The position numbers and the translations under genes are program-made. A stretch of 15,163 bases of DNA from an uncultured Clostridia bacterium. Lineage in GTDB: Bacteria; Bacillota; Clostridia; TANB77; CAG-508. Shown here in pieces: positions 6,062 to 14,009 of this stretch; position 1 is the first letter of the stretch; each line of letters opens with the position of its first letter. The stretch is taken from NCBI GenBank assembly GCA_904419095.1, contig CAJFQT010000022.1:1-15163 (forward strand), given 5' to 3'. A model generated the notes under the pieces. It saw nothing but the letters and a program-made list of their open reading frames with translations, searched no databases and had not been told where the DNA came from.

Positions 6062-6802
6062 TTATTGTGATAATTCTATTATAGAATGCAATATTTTTTC
6101 ATCTTCACTATAAATAGCAACAATATACTTATCCTCAATATTTGCATATTTACATTTAAGTTTTTCTCCCAATTTTGTTTCTTTTTTATATTGTATCCTT
6201 ACTTCATTAAATGGTCTTCTGTTATATATTTCTTCTGGTAAAGCCTCATATGCTATGTCTAAATAATATAGGTTATGCATATGTCCATTTATATCAATAT
6301 CTTTTCTTCTTACAAGATATTCTGTTGTTGTTTCATATTCTTTAGGAATGGATATTTTTTCTAAATCCAATTCTGGAAATAAGTTTCGCGTTTCTGGTTT
6401 ATATGCATTTATTACGTCATCTCCAATTCTTGTTATTTTTCCTTTTCTTATATCTACCATTGTCCATTTTGAAGTTGCAATTGCACATAAATTTTTATTT
6501 TCATCAAATATTTCGAAATCCCTAAAAGTTGCAACTTTTGAACCTTCTTTTGCCCAAGTATGAATTTCTAATTCTTCACCATATTTAGGTCTATTAATAA
6601 CTTTTAATTTCCAACCTAATAATACCCAAGCTATGCCCGTTTCATTGGTATAATTTGCTCCAAATCCTGCAACGTCTGAATGATATGATCCAATATTTTC
6701 TAAAAATTCTAATATTGCTCTATTTTTTAATAAATTGTCTTTATCTATATCTTTTAATCCCATCTTAAATTTTTCTTTAAAAACCACTTTTACTCGCCTC
6801 AT
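6062..6802 (-). CDS. Acyl-ACP thioesterase (FatA/FatB-like, double hotdog)
   Basis: 246 residues, the size of bacterial acyl-ACP thioesterases, which release free fatty acids from acyl carrier protein. The first hotdog spans about 8-130: helix LEFLENIGSYHSDVAGFG, then WVLLGWKLKVINRPKYGEELEIHTW. The second spans about 158-246, with the DINGHMHNLYYLD segment (D170, N172, H174, N177) matching the D-x-N-x-H-x-N active-site signature of the plant and bacterial enzymes. The gene follows pgi by 61 bp without an obvious promoter, so co-transcription is likely. The ATG at 6802 has no clear ribosome site. A GTG five codons later (6785-6787) sits 9 nt behind GAGG and may be the true start. Element B follows its stop codon. 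Confidence 0.92.
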   Translation of the reverse strand: MRRVKVVFKEKFKMGLKDIDKDNLLKNRAILEFLENIGSYHSDVAGFGANYTNETGIAWVLLGWKLKVINRPKYGEELEIHTWAKEGSKVATFRDFEIFDENKNLCAIATSKWTMVDIRKGKITRIGDDVINAYKPETRNLFPELDLEKISIPKEYETTTEYLVRRKDIDINGHMHNLYYLDIAYEALPEEIYNRRPFNEVRIQYKKETKLGEKLKCKYANIEDKYIVAIYSEDEKILHSIIELSQ

Positions 6803-6863
6803 TCTTTTATTTATAATTCTTATTTTACTTTTATCTTTAATATTTCATCTTTCTTCTTTCTTA

Positions 6864-8171
6864 TTAATATCCTGGTTTCTCAAGTAATTTAAACATATTT
6901 TTCTTATATTCTTCTACTCCAGGTTGATTAAATGGATTTACTCCCAAAATCATTCCTGACATTGCACATGATTTTTCAAAGAAATATATTAGAGAACCTA
7001 TATTTTTTTCATTTAATTTATCAATTGTTATTTGAATATTTGGAACATCTCCTGACACATGTGCTTGTATAGTACCTTCCATTGCTTTTTTATTTACATA
7101 GTCTAAAGATTTACCTGCTAAATAGTTTAATCCATCTAAATTATCTTCATCTGGCTGAATTGTTATATCTGGCTTTGGATTTTTTATTTTTATAACAGTT
7201 TCAAATAGATTTCTTCTTCCTTCTTGTATATATTGTCCCATTGAATGTAAATCTGTTGTAAAATCAACTCCAGCTGGAAAAATTCCTTTTTGATCTTTTC
7301 CTTCACTTTCTCCATAAAGCTGTTTCCACCATTCTGTAAAATAATGCATTTTAGGTTCATAATTTACTAATATTTCAGTGTTTTTATATAATTTATATAA
7401 AATATTTCTAACTACCGCATATTGATAGCATTCATTATATTTTAAGTCGGAATCATTATATTTTTCTTGTGCTTCTCTTGCTCCTTCCATTAGTTTATCA
7501 ATATCAATTCCTGCTACTGCAATAGGTAATAACCCTACTGCTGTTAAAACAGAATATCTTCCTCCAACATTATCTGGTACTACAAATTGTTCATATCCTT
7601 CTTTTTCAGCTAATGTTTTTAAAGCTCCCTTTTCTTTATCTGTTGTAGCATATATTCTGCTTCTTGCTTCCTCTATTCCATATTTATTTTCTAGAATTTC
7701 TCTAAATATTCTAAACGCAATTGCAGGCTCTGTTGTTGTTCCAGATTTTGAAATTACATTTATAGAAAAGTCCTTATCTCCTATATAATCTATTATTTCT
7801 TGCATATAATCTGAACTTAAATTATTTCCAGCATATAGAATTTGAGGGAATTTTCTTTCTTCTGCTGGAAGCATATTATAAAAAGAACTTGTTAATGCTT
7901 CTATTACTGCTCTTGCACCTAAATATGATCCACCTATTCCAATAACAACTAAAATGTCTGATTCTTTAGCAATTTTTTTAGCTGCTTTTTTTATTCTATT
8001 AAATTCCTTCTTATTATACTTTGTTGGTAATTCAAGCCATCCTACAAAATCGTTTTCATCATTAACTCTATGATGTAATTCCTTATGAATATTCTCAACT
8101 TGTTCTTTATATTCCAAAATATTTTTTTTACTAACCCCTGTATTTTTCAAATTTAATTTTATACCATCCAT
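6864..8171 (-). CDS. pgi: Glucose-6-phosphate isomerase
   Basis: 435 residues, slightly shorter than the roughly 450-residue Bacillus enzyme. It interconverts glucose-6-phosphate and fructose-6-phosphate in glycolysis and gluconeogenesis. The first SIS domain has VVIGIGGSYLGARA (75-88) and the phosphate-binding SKSGTTTEPA (141-150). Further on are NVGGRYSVLT with R205, the catalytic base E288 in YGESEGK, H309 in DLHSMGQ, and a C-terminal QPGVEEYKKNMF with the Schiff-type lysine K423. ATG start with AAAGGATGAGG upstream and a TTGAAA-17-TATAAT promoter. It heads a short transcript with the thioesterase gene. The 394-bp region upstream contains element C and no other gene. Confidence 0.98.
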   Translation of the reverse strand: MDGIKLNLKNTGVSKKNILEYKEQVENIHKELHHRVNDENDFVGWLELPTKYNKKEFNRIKKAAKKIAKESDILVVIGIGGSYLGARAVIEALTSSFYNMLPAEERKFPQILYAGNNLSSDYMQEIIDYIGDKDFSINVISKSGTTTEPAIAFRIFREILENKYGIEEARSRIYATTDKEKGALKTLAEKEGYEQFVVPDNVGGRYSVLTAVGLLPIAVAGIDIDKLMEGAREAQEKYNDSDLKYNECYQYAVVRNILYKLYKNTEILVNYEPKMHYFTEWWKQLYGESEGKDQKGIFPAGVDFTTDLHSMGQYIQEGRRNLFETVIKIKNPKPDITIQPDEDNLDGLNYLAGKSLDYVNKKAMEGTIQAHVSGDVPNIQITIDKLNEKNIGSLIYFFEKSCAMSGMILGVNPFNQPGVEEYKKNMFKLLEKPGY

Positions 8172-8209
8172 CTACCTCATCCTTTCTCTTATGAATTTAA
8201 ACTTCTTGT

Positions 8210-8238
8210 ATTATATATTGATGAAATTTATTTTTCAA
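8210..8238 (-). promoter_or_regulatory. sigma-A promoter of pgi
   Basis: TTGAAA (8233-8238) and a perfect TATAAT (8210-8215) separated by 17 bp on the minus strand. The start lies about 30 nt before the pgi ATG. Element C is wholly upstream of this promoter, so it is not part of the pgi leader. Confidence 0.75.
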
Positions 8239-8278
8239 GTAATTTTTATTATTTTCTTCTTTTAATAAGATTTTAAAA

Positions 8279-8553
8279 TTACAATTGAGATTTAATTTTA
8301 CAGAGTAGTCCGAAAGCTTGATATTATATGTTTTTAAATACTTTCCGTTCGATATCGGAATGAGGAATAGAAGTTGTTGGGCTATCGAATGAGGAATGTT
8401 CACGGTACCCGAAAGAATGAAGGGGGTCTGAGTGAAAGAGGCTCATGAGAAAGCCCTACAACTTCTTTCTGAATGCAGTGAGTAGGAAAATATTTAAAAA
8501 CATATAATATCAAGCTTTTGGACGGCTTAATCTTGTGATAAATTAACTTGTAA
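8279..8553. repeat. Palindromic element copy C with structured insert
   Basis: A 275-bp non-coding element between spoIIP and pgi. The outermost sequence TTACAATTGAGA..AGAGTAGTCCGAAAG is shared with copy B. The main stem is 8308-8340 against 8491-8523, 33 bp with one mismatch, and continues six more bases inward with one further mismatch. Inside lies a 138-nt domain (8347-8484) of about 45% GC, far above the surrounding DNA. It has its own 15-bp stem (8369-8383 with 8452-8466, one mismatch), a GGTACC palindrome and repeated GAATGA motifs. No protein-coding frame is convincing. It may be a MITE-like mobile element or encode a structured RNA; which one is not decidable here. Confidence 0.7.
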
Positions 8554-8565
8554 CTGCAGTTTATT

Positions 8566-9783
8566 CTATGAATTATTTAAAACTTCATCTAATACTTTAG
8601 CCAAATACTTCATACTATTTAAGCATTGTTCCAAAGTATTTCCCGTTGAACCAACTTCCATAATACTTGCATACTTTCCAGTATGTTGATTATATCTAGA
8701 CTCTGTCAACATAATCGGCTTAAATAATCCTGGATACATTTCTTCTGCTTTTGCTTGAACTTTAATTGCAAATTTCAAATTTTGATTCCAATTTGGATGA
8801 TATAATCCTCCTGCATTTGTTCCTATTACATACATTATTTGTGCTGCATAATCATCGCCTATTTTTACAGTAGGAGCATAATCTGGTCTACTACCAATAG
8901 CATCTCTATGCAAATCTATTATGATATCAGCTGGAAATGTTTGCAAAACTGTTTGCACTGTTTGTAATGATTTAGTGTATGATCCATTATATGATGGATA
9001 ATCATGATAACTCATATCATGATATGTTGAAAAACCATATTGTTTTAATTGAACTTCGAGTTCTGTTCCAACTCTTGTTACTGTATAGTTTAAATCAGTA
9101 GTTCTATAATTACCTGTTGGTGTATATGGAAATAAATCACTTGCTGTATAGCTTTCACAACTATGGGTATGAAACATTAAGATATTTTTATTGTCAATTG
9201 TTATATCTGGTGTTAACATATCTTCTGTCAATGTGTATGATGTTTGATTTTTAATTTTTACATTTCCATATTGCACATTAAAACTTTCTGTTATTGGATT
9301 ATTTGTTACTACTTCGGTTTTTACATCGGTTTTGGCTAATTCTATTTCTGTGTTTTGTTGTTCTTGTTTATTTTCTTCTGATTCATTTTGATTTACTGTT
9401 ACTGTATTTTCATTATTTGCTTGTTCTTCACTTTTAGTATCATCTTTATTTTCATCTAATCCTCTCATTATATTAATTTCAGAGGTTAGTATGTTTTCTA
9501 GAAAATTATTTGTGTTTTTTTCTTCGTTTTCTTTCCCATCTTCTGTTACCACCGAAATAACAGGAATAGTTTGAGATATTCCACTTTTCAACATATATGA
9601 TTTTATCCCCTGAACTTGTTTAGATATAATATTACTACTTTTTTGAGTATTATTATTATTAATTACATTTTTCTTTTTAAAAGAAAAATATCTTGTAGCT
9701 ACTATTACAATTACTATTGTAAATATGATTCCTACAAGATATTTTGTTATATCTTTTAATCTTAATACAGCTACATTAAACAT
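8566..9783 (-). CDS. spoIIP: Stage II sporulation protein P
   Basis: 405 residues. SpoIIP is the peptidoglycan amidase/endopeptidase of the DMP complex that drives engulfment of the forespore. An N-terminal membrane anchor (about 15-30) is followed by a low-complexity, acidic, Asn/Glu/Gln-rich linker (about 85-165), then the catalytic domain from about 198. Visible motifs are ILMFHTHSCESYT (H205, H207, E210), DIIIDLHRDA (H292), ESRYNQHTGKYASIMEVGSTGNT with the probable catalytic E376. ATG start with AAGGAG. The usual neighbour gpr is absent from the upstream side; instead a WG-repeat membrane protein precedes it by 102 bp. A sigma-E-like promoter may lie in that gap. The stop is followed directly by element C. 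Confidence 0.95.
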   Translation of the reverse strand: MFNVAVLRLKDITKYLVGIIFTIVIVIVATRYFSFKKKNVINNNNTQKSSNIISKQVQGIKSYMLKSGISQTIPVISVVTEDGKENEEKNTNNFLENILTSEINIMRGLDENKDDTKSEEQANNENTVTVNQNESEENKQEQQNTEIELAKTDVKTEVVTNNPITESFNVQYGNVKIKNQTSYTLTEDMLTPDITIDNKNILMFHTHSCESYTASDLFPYTPTGNYRTTDLNYTVTRVGTELEVQLKQYGFSTYHDMSYHDYPSYNGSYTKSLQTVQTVLQTFPADIIIDLHRDAIGSRPDYAPTVKIGDDYAAQIMYVIGTNAGGLYHPNWNQNLKFAIKVQAKAEEMYPGLFKPIMLTESRYNQHTGKYASIMEVGSTGNTLEQCLNSMKYLAKVLDEVLNNS

Positions 9784-9815
9784 AAATTTTCTCCTTGTCC
9801 TATGTTCTCTTTATA

Positions 9816-9844
9816 TGTTTATGCTGTATAAGTCATTTTTATGA
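9816..9844 (-). promoter_or_regulatory. Possible sigma-E-type promoter of spoIIP
   Basis: TCATAAA (9838-9844) and CATAAACA (9816-9823) with a 14-bp spacer on the minus strand resemble the mother-cell sigma-E pattern (about TCATATT-14-CATACAAT). Sigma-E control of spoIIP is known in Bacillus. The match is partial in AT-rich DNA, so it is only a candidate. Confidence 0.4.
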
Positions 9845-9885
9845 TTATTTCTTTATTATTTATATTTTCAATTTTTTAAATATTT

Positions 9886-11331
9886 TTATTGATTTTCTGT
9901 TTCTTCTGTATTATTAGTTGTTTCAGTGTTGCCGTTTGTTTCATTGTTATTTGCTCCATTATTAGAACTTCCTGATATAACACCTTCTTCTATTTTTTCA
10001 ACTCCTACTGCATCTAAATAATCTTCTATGTCATATCTCTTATCATTGTATGTCATATAATAATAAGTTACACCTGAACTTATTGTCATGTATGCATCAT
10101 CTAGTATGTTTGGTACTTTTTCTTCTCCTTCTGAATTAACTAATGCGTATTTTCCATCACGTTTTGCAACTATCATATTGTATTCTGGTATTACTAATAA
10201 GTTCATTGCATCTCTATTGTTTGAAGCTATATATCCAAAGCTTTCATATTTGAAATCTACAAGCTGTTTTCCTGTCTTATCAAAGAATCCCCATAGTTTG
10301 TCTTTTTTTACTGGTATTAAATTGTCTGCTAAAATAAATTTATTTTTTATGTCGTTATTTGTAAATCTAGTTATATCTACACCTATTTCATCATATTCTA
10401 AGTGAATTTTTATACTTCCATTTGTGTCAATTACACCGTATTTACCATCTCTTTCAGCTAAATAAAGTCCTGAATCACTATCCATTAGTTCTAGACTATC
10501 ATATAATAATTGTACTTTTAATTCTCCTGCATTAGAAAGTATGCCAACTTTTTTATTGCTTGTTACTAGAAAATCATTTGTGTCTTGCAAATATTCAATA
10601 TCATCATATTTAGGTTCAATTAATACTTCACCTGTATCACAATTTATTACTCCTATAGTTCCAGAGCCGTCTCTTTGAACAATTAACATACTTTCTAATA
10701 TTGCTTTTTGGTTTTCGAAGTCATCATCTATTTTTGAATATCCATAGTCTAATACACTATTTGTATAACTTTGAATTAGATATGGCATTGTATAAATTTG
10801 TATTCTATTATTATTTCTATCATAATTAAATACTGTATTAAATGCTTCTTCAAATCCTACTGTGTCTGTGTATAATATACCATTCATTGCTTTAATTGGT
10901 TCGTCCGCATAGAAATAATCATAGTCTTCTCCTGTGTTTGATTTAGATTTTGTACTAAGTTTATATATTTTATTGGAATTTAATGTAAAGTTTGCAACTT
11001 CGTCTTCACATTGTATATAGCATCTACTTTTATCTTCTGATTTATCTCTATAATCACCATTGTAACTTTCATATCCTATATATGGGGCTATTTCTTTGAT
11101 CGGTATATATATTTTTCCATCTTCTTGAATTACTAGCAAGTCTTTTACTTCGTCATTTATTTTCCCATCAACATATACTCTAAGTTTTGCTTTATCAAGA
11201 TATACCATTGTTATTGCTATTCCTATAATTGCTAAAACTAAAATTATAATTACAACTAAAATTATTCGTTTAACTAATTTTGTTTTGTCCTTTTTTTGCT
11301 TTTCTTGAAAACTTTCTTCAATAATATTCAT
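9886..11331 (-). CDS. Membrane-anchored WG-repeat protein
   Basis: 481 residues from the ATG at 11329-11331. A basic N-terminus, one membrane segment (about 22-44) and an extracytoplasmic part follow. Residues about 50-180 resemble the copper-amine-oxidase N-terminal-like domain (VYVDGKIND, DGKIYIPIKEIAPYIGY), common in secreted Firmicute proteins. Residues about 224-430 hold at least five WG/KWG-type repeats, for example GTIGVINCDTGEVLIEPKYD, KYGVIDTNGSIKIHLEYDE and LWGFFDKTGKQLVDFKYES. The last 28 residues are Asn/Thr/Glu-rich and probably disordered. The frame is open 16 codons upstream, but those codons overlap the tgt end and encode the AAGGAGGGG ribosome site, so they are excluded. The function is unknown; WG repeats are thought to mediate binding at the surface. 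Its place between tgt and spoIIP is unexplained. Confidence 0.9.
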   Translation of the reverse strand: MNIIEESFQEKQKKDKTKLVKRIILVVIIILVLAIIGIAITMVYLDKAKLRVYVDGKINDEVKDLLVIQEDGKIYIPIKEIAPYIGYESYNGDYRDKSEDKSRCYIQCEDEVANFTLNSNKIYKLSTKSKSNTGEDYDYFYADEPIKAMNGILYTDTVGFEEAFNTVFNYDRNNNRIQIYTMPYLIQSYTNSVLDYGYSKIDDDFENQKAILESMLIVQRDGSGTIGVINCDTGEVLIEPKYDDIEYLQDTNDFLVTSNKKVGILSNAGELKVQLLYDSLELMDSDSGLYLAERDGKYGVIDTNGSIKIHLEYDEIGVDITRFTNNDIKNKFILADNLIPVKKDKLWGFFDKTGKQLVDFKYESFGYIASNNRDAMNLLVIPEYNMIVAKRDGKYALVNSEGEEKVPNILDDAYMTISSGVTYYYMTYNDKRYDIEDYLDAVGVEKIEEGVISGSSNNGANNNETNGNTETTNNTEETENQ

Positions 11332-11337
11332 TTGTAT

Positions 11338-11346
11338 CCCCTCCTT
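11338..11346 (-). promoter_or_regulatory. Ribosome site of WG protein overlapping tgt stop
   Basis: AAGGAGGGG lies 6 nt before the ATG at 11331 and shares two bases with the TAA stop of tgt (11345-11347). This placement fixes the start of the WG-repeat gene and suggests translational coupling to tgt. Confidence 0.85.
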
Positions 11347-12469
11347 ATTTGGTATAACCATACTTCTTATAAAATTCATTTTTGAAGTTTAATAAATTAT
11401 CTCTCTCTATTTCTATTCTAACTCTTTCCATCAATTTAGTCAAGAATCTTAGATTATGTATTGATAATAATCTTACTCCCAAAATTTCATTTGTTTTCAC
11501 TAAATGTCTTATATATGCTCTTGTGTAATTTTTACAAGTATAGCAATCACATTCTGCATCTAATGGTCTCCAATCTCTTTCATATGTTGCATTTCTTACA
11601 ACTACTTTTCCATTCCAGGTCATTGCTGTTCCATTTCTTGCTATTCTTGTTGGTAAAACACAATCACACATATCAATACCTGCTAAAGCTGCTTCTATCA
11701 AATAGTCAGGTGTTCCAACTCCCATTAAATATCTTGGTTTATCTTTTGGCATTAGAGGTGTTGTATAGTATAACATTTTCAAGAATTCTTCTTTTGGTTC
11801 TCCTACACTTATTCCACCTATTGCATATCCGGGTAAATCTAAGTCAATTAAATCTTTTGCACTTTGTGCTCTTAAATCTTCATAAAATCCTCCCTGTATT
11901 ATTCCAAATAATGCTTGATCTTCTCTTGTATGTGCCTCTTTACATCTTTTTGCCCATCTAGTAGTTCTTTCCATTGATTGTTTTGTATATTCATATGTTG
12001 CTGGATATTCTACACATTCATCAAATGCCATTATAATATCTGCACCTAAATCTTCTTCTGTTTTCATAACACTTTCAGGTGAAAAGAAATGTTTGCTTCC
12101 ATCTAAATGAGATTTAAATTCTACTCCTTCTTCTGAAATTGTTCTTAAATCTCCTAAGCTAAAAACCTGAAATCCGCCACTATCTGTTAAAATAGGTCTA
12201 TCCCATCTCATAAATTTATGAAGGCCACCTGCTTCTTTTACTATATCTTGTCCAGGTCTCAAATACAGATGATATGTATTAGACAAAATTATTTGTGCCC
12301 CTACCATTTCTTTTAACTCTTCTGGTGTCATTGACTTCACAGTTGCTTGAGTACCAACTGGCATAAACACTGGTGTTTGAATATCTCCATGTGGTGTATG
12401 TATCACACCTCTTCTTGCTCCTGTTTGTTTATCTTCATGAATTAGTTCATATGTTACTGCTGGCTTCAC
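11345..12469 (-). CDS. tgt: tRNA-guanine (queuine) transglycosylase
   Basis: 374 residues, the usual bacterial length. It swaps guanine 34 in the wobble position of GUN-anticodon tRNAs for preQ1 in the queuosine pathway. The TIM-barrel motifs are present: ILTDSGGFQ with D96 (general acid/base), GIIQGGFYEDLR (189-200), IGGISVGEP (217-225) and the nucleophile D269 in MCDCVLPTRIARNG. The zinc site is CDCYTC (C307, C309, C312) with H338. The start is a GTG at 12467-12469 with AGGAAAAGAA upstream, 8 bp after the preceding stop. It is followed with overlapping signals by the WG-repeat gene. The partner enzyme queA is two genes upstream. The common downstream yajC is not here. Confidence 0.98.
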   Translation of the reverse strand: MKPAVTYELIHEDKQTGARRGVIHTPHGDIQTPVFMPVGTQATVKSMTPEELKEMVGAQIILSNTYHLYLRPGQDIVKEAGGLHKFMRWDRPILTDSGGFQVFSLGDLRTISEEGVEFKSHLDGSKHFFSPESVMKTEEDLGADIIMAFDECVEYPATYEYTKQSMERTTRWAKRCKEAHTREDQALFGIIQGGFYEDLRAQSAKDLIDLDLPGYAIGGISVGEPKEEFLKMLYYTTPLMPKDKPRYLMGVGTPDYLIEAALAGIDMCDCVLPTRIARNGTAMTWNGKVVVRNATYERDWRPLDAECDCYTCKNYTRAYIRHLVKTNEILGVRLLSIHNLRFLTKLMERVRIEIERDNLLNFKNEFYKKYGYTK

Positions 12470-12477
12470 TTCTTTTC

Positions 12478-12882
12478 CTACCTTTCTTGCTCTACATCAT
12501 CTAATTTTTTTAACATATCTTCTATATTGCAAAATTTCAATTCATTATTCAAAAAATCTACTATTCTTATTCCATTAATATATCGTTTTTCTGGTATTCC
12601 AAAATTATCTTCCATAAACTTTATATCTTGTGTGCTTGCTAATCTAAAATTATTCTTATCTTTTATCAATCCATTAGCATCATATAATTTTCCTCTATAC
12701 AAAACACCACAATGATTTTCTTCTTTATTTATTATAATTTTACTATGTTTTATATTACTTTTTATTATTTTTGCAAATTCAAAGCATCCTCCATGTAAAA
12801 AGAAAGCTCTTGCATTACCATCAAAAAATGAATATAATTCTTCATCTGCTAAATCTACAATAAAATCTATAAATTGTTCCAT
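12478..12882 (-). CDS. Hypothetical protein, possible papain-like cysteine peptidase fold
   Basis: 134 residues from the ATG at 12880-12882; I do not recognise a named family. The centre reads HGGCFEFAKIIKSN, then HCGVLYRGKLYDANG, giving an ordered Cys (C33), His (H57), Asp (D68) series as in papain-like, transglutaminase-like or NlpC/P60-type domains. The rest is helical and charged, with no signal peptide, so the protein is probably cytoplasmic. The frame extends four codons further to an ATG at 12894. However, GAGGAGAG lies immediately before the inner ATG and nothing resembling a ribosome site precedes the outer one. It sits 30-42 bp after queA and 8 bp before tgt, clearly in the same operon. 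A role in tRNA modification is not implied by its sequence. Activity as a peptidase is a guess. Confidence 0.8.
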   Translation of the reverse strand: MEQFIDFIVDLADEELYSFFDGNARAFFLHGGCFEFAKIIKSNIKHSKIIINKEENHCGVLYRGKLYDANGLIKDKNNFRLASTQDIKFMEDNFGIPEKRYINGIRIVDFLNNELKFCNIEDMLKKLDDVEQER

Positions 12883-12924
12883 TTCTCTCCTCATCTCTAT
12901 TTTATAAGCCTACTAATGAAAACA

Positions 12925-13947
12925 TTATTTTATGAACATCGCATCTCCAAAACTGAAAAATCTATATTTCTTTTTAACTGCTTCTTCATATGCTTTCATT
13001 ATATAATCTTTTCCTGCTAATGCTGATACTAGCATTAGTAATGTTGATTGTGGTAAATGAAAATTTGTAATTAAACCATCTAAGCATTTGAATTTGTAAC
13101 CAGGATATATAAAAATTCCTGTATCTGCTTCTGTTTCCTTTACAAGTCCATTTTCATCTGCTATTGTTTCTAAAACTCTACAAGATGTTGTTCCTACTGC
13201 TATTACTCTTTTCCCTGATTTTTTTGTTTGATTTATAGTTTCTACATCTTCTTGTTTTATATAAAAATGTTCTGTATGCATTTGATGCTTTTCTACTTCA
13301 TCTTCTTTTACTGGTCTAAATGTTCCAATTCCTACATGTAGTGTTACATTTGCAATTTTTATTCCTTTTTCTTGAATTTTTTGCAATAATTCTGGTGTAA
13401 AGTGTAATCCTGCTGTTGGTGCTGCCGCTGAGCCTTCATATTTAGCATATACTGTTTGATATCTACTATTATCCTTTAATTCTTCATGTATGTATGGTGG
13501 TAATGGCATTAGCCCTATTTTGTCTAAAATTTCATTAAAAATTCCTTTGTAATGAAATTTTACCTTTCTTGTTCCACCTGGCATAATTTCCAATATTTCT
13601 GCTTTCAAAATTCCATCACCAAATATAACTTTTGTTCCCACATGTAGCTTATTTCCTGGTCTTACTATTGTTTCCCATATATCTCCTTCAATATTATTTA
13701 ATAATAAAAATTCTACATTTGCACCAGTTTCCTTTTTTCCATATATACGTGCTGGTATTACTTTTGTATTGTTTCTAACAAGACAATCTCCTGGCTCTAG
13801 ATAATCTATGATGTCTTTGAACTTTTTGTGTTCTATTGATTGATTTTTTCTATCTAGAACCATAAGTTTTGATTCATCTCTTTTTTCTATAGGAACTTGT
13901 GCTATTAATTCTTCTGGTAAATTATAATTAAAATCTGATACTTTCAT
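12925..13947 (-). CDS. queA: S-adenosylmethionine:tRNA ribosyltransferase-isomerase
   Basis: 340 residues, typical for QueA. It transfers and isomerises the ribosyl part of SAM onto preQ1 in tRNA to give epoxyqueuosine, the step after Tgt. Signature segments are FNYNLPEELIAQ (6-17), RNNTKVIPAR, YQTVYA followed by GSAAAPTAGLHFT, LHVGIGTFRPV, HTEHFY, AVGTTSCRVLE and TNFHLPQSTLLMLVSA. Only a weak GAG precedes the ATG at close range. A much better AAAGGAG lies 24 nt upstream (13972-13978), too far for normal use and with no in-frame start nearer to it. The gene follows pnp, with a REP-like hairpin in the 90-bp gap. Confidence 0.98.
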   Translation of the reverse strand: MKVSDFNYNLPEELIAQVPIEKRDESKLMVLDRKNQSIEHKKFKDIIDYLEPGDCLVRNNTKVIPARIYGKKETGANVEFLLLNNIEGDIWETIVRPGNKLHVGTKVIFGDGILKAEILEIMPGGTRKVKFHYKGIFNEILDKIGLMPLPPYIHEELKDNSRYQTVYAKYEGSAAAPTAGLHFTPELLQKIQEKGIKIANVTLHVGIGTFRPVKEDEVEKHQMHTEHFYIKQEDVETINQTKKSGKRVIAVGTTSCRVLETIADENGLVKETEADTGIFIYPGYKFKCLDGLITNFHLPQSTLLMLVSALAGKDYIMKAYEEAVKKKYRFFSFGDAMFIK

Positions 13948-14009
13948 TTCAACTCGTCTAGCGGACTTTTTCTCCTTTCATTGATTTATCAAGCTTTTCA
14001 AACGTTATG

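Noticed and set aside
8197..8403. Minus-strand open frame of 68 codons upstream of pgi
   Set aside because: It runs across the pgi promoter and through the stem of element C, has no ribosome site, and its sequence is explained by the palindrome.
8279..8553. Element C as a riboswitch or T-box for pgi
   Set aside because: It lies wholly upstream of the pgi promoter, so it is not in the leader, and none of the riboswitch core motifs I know are seen.
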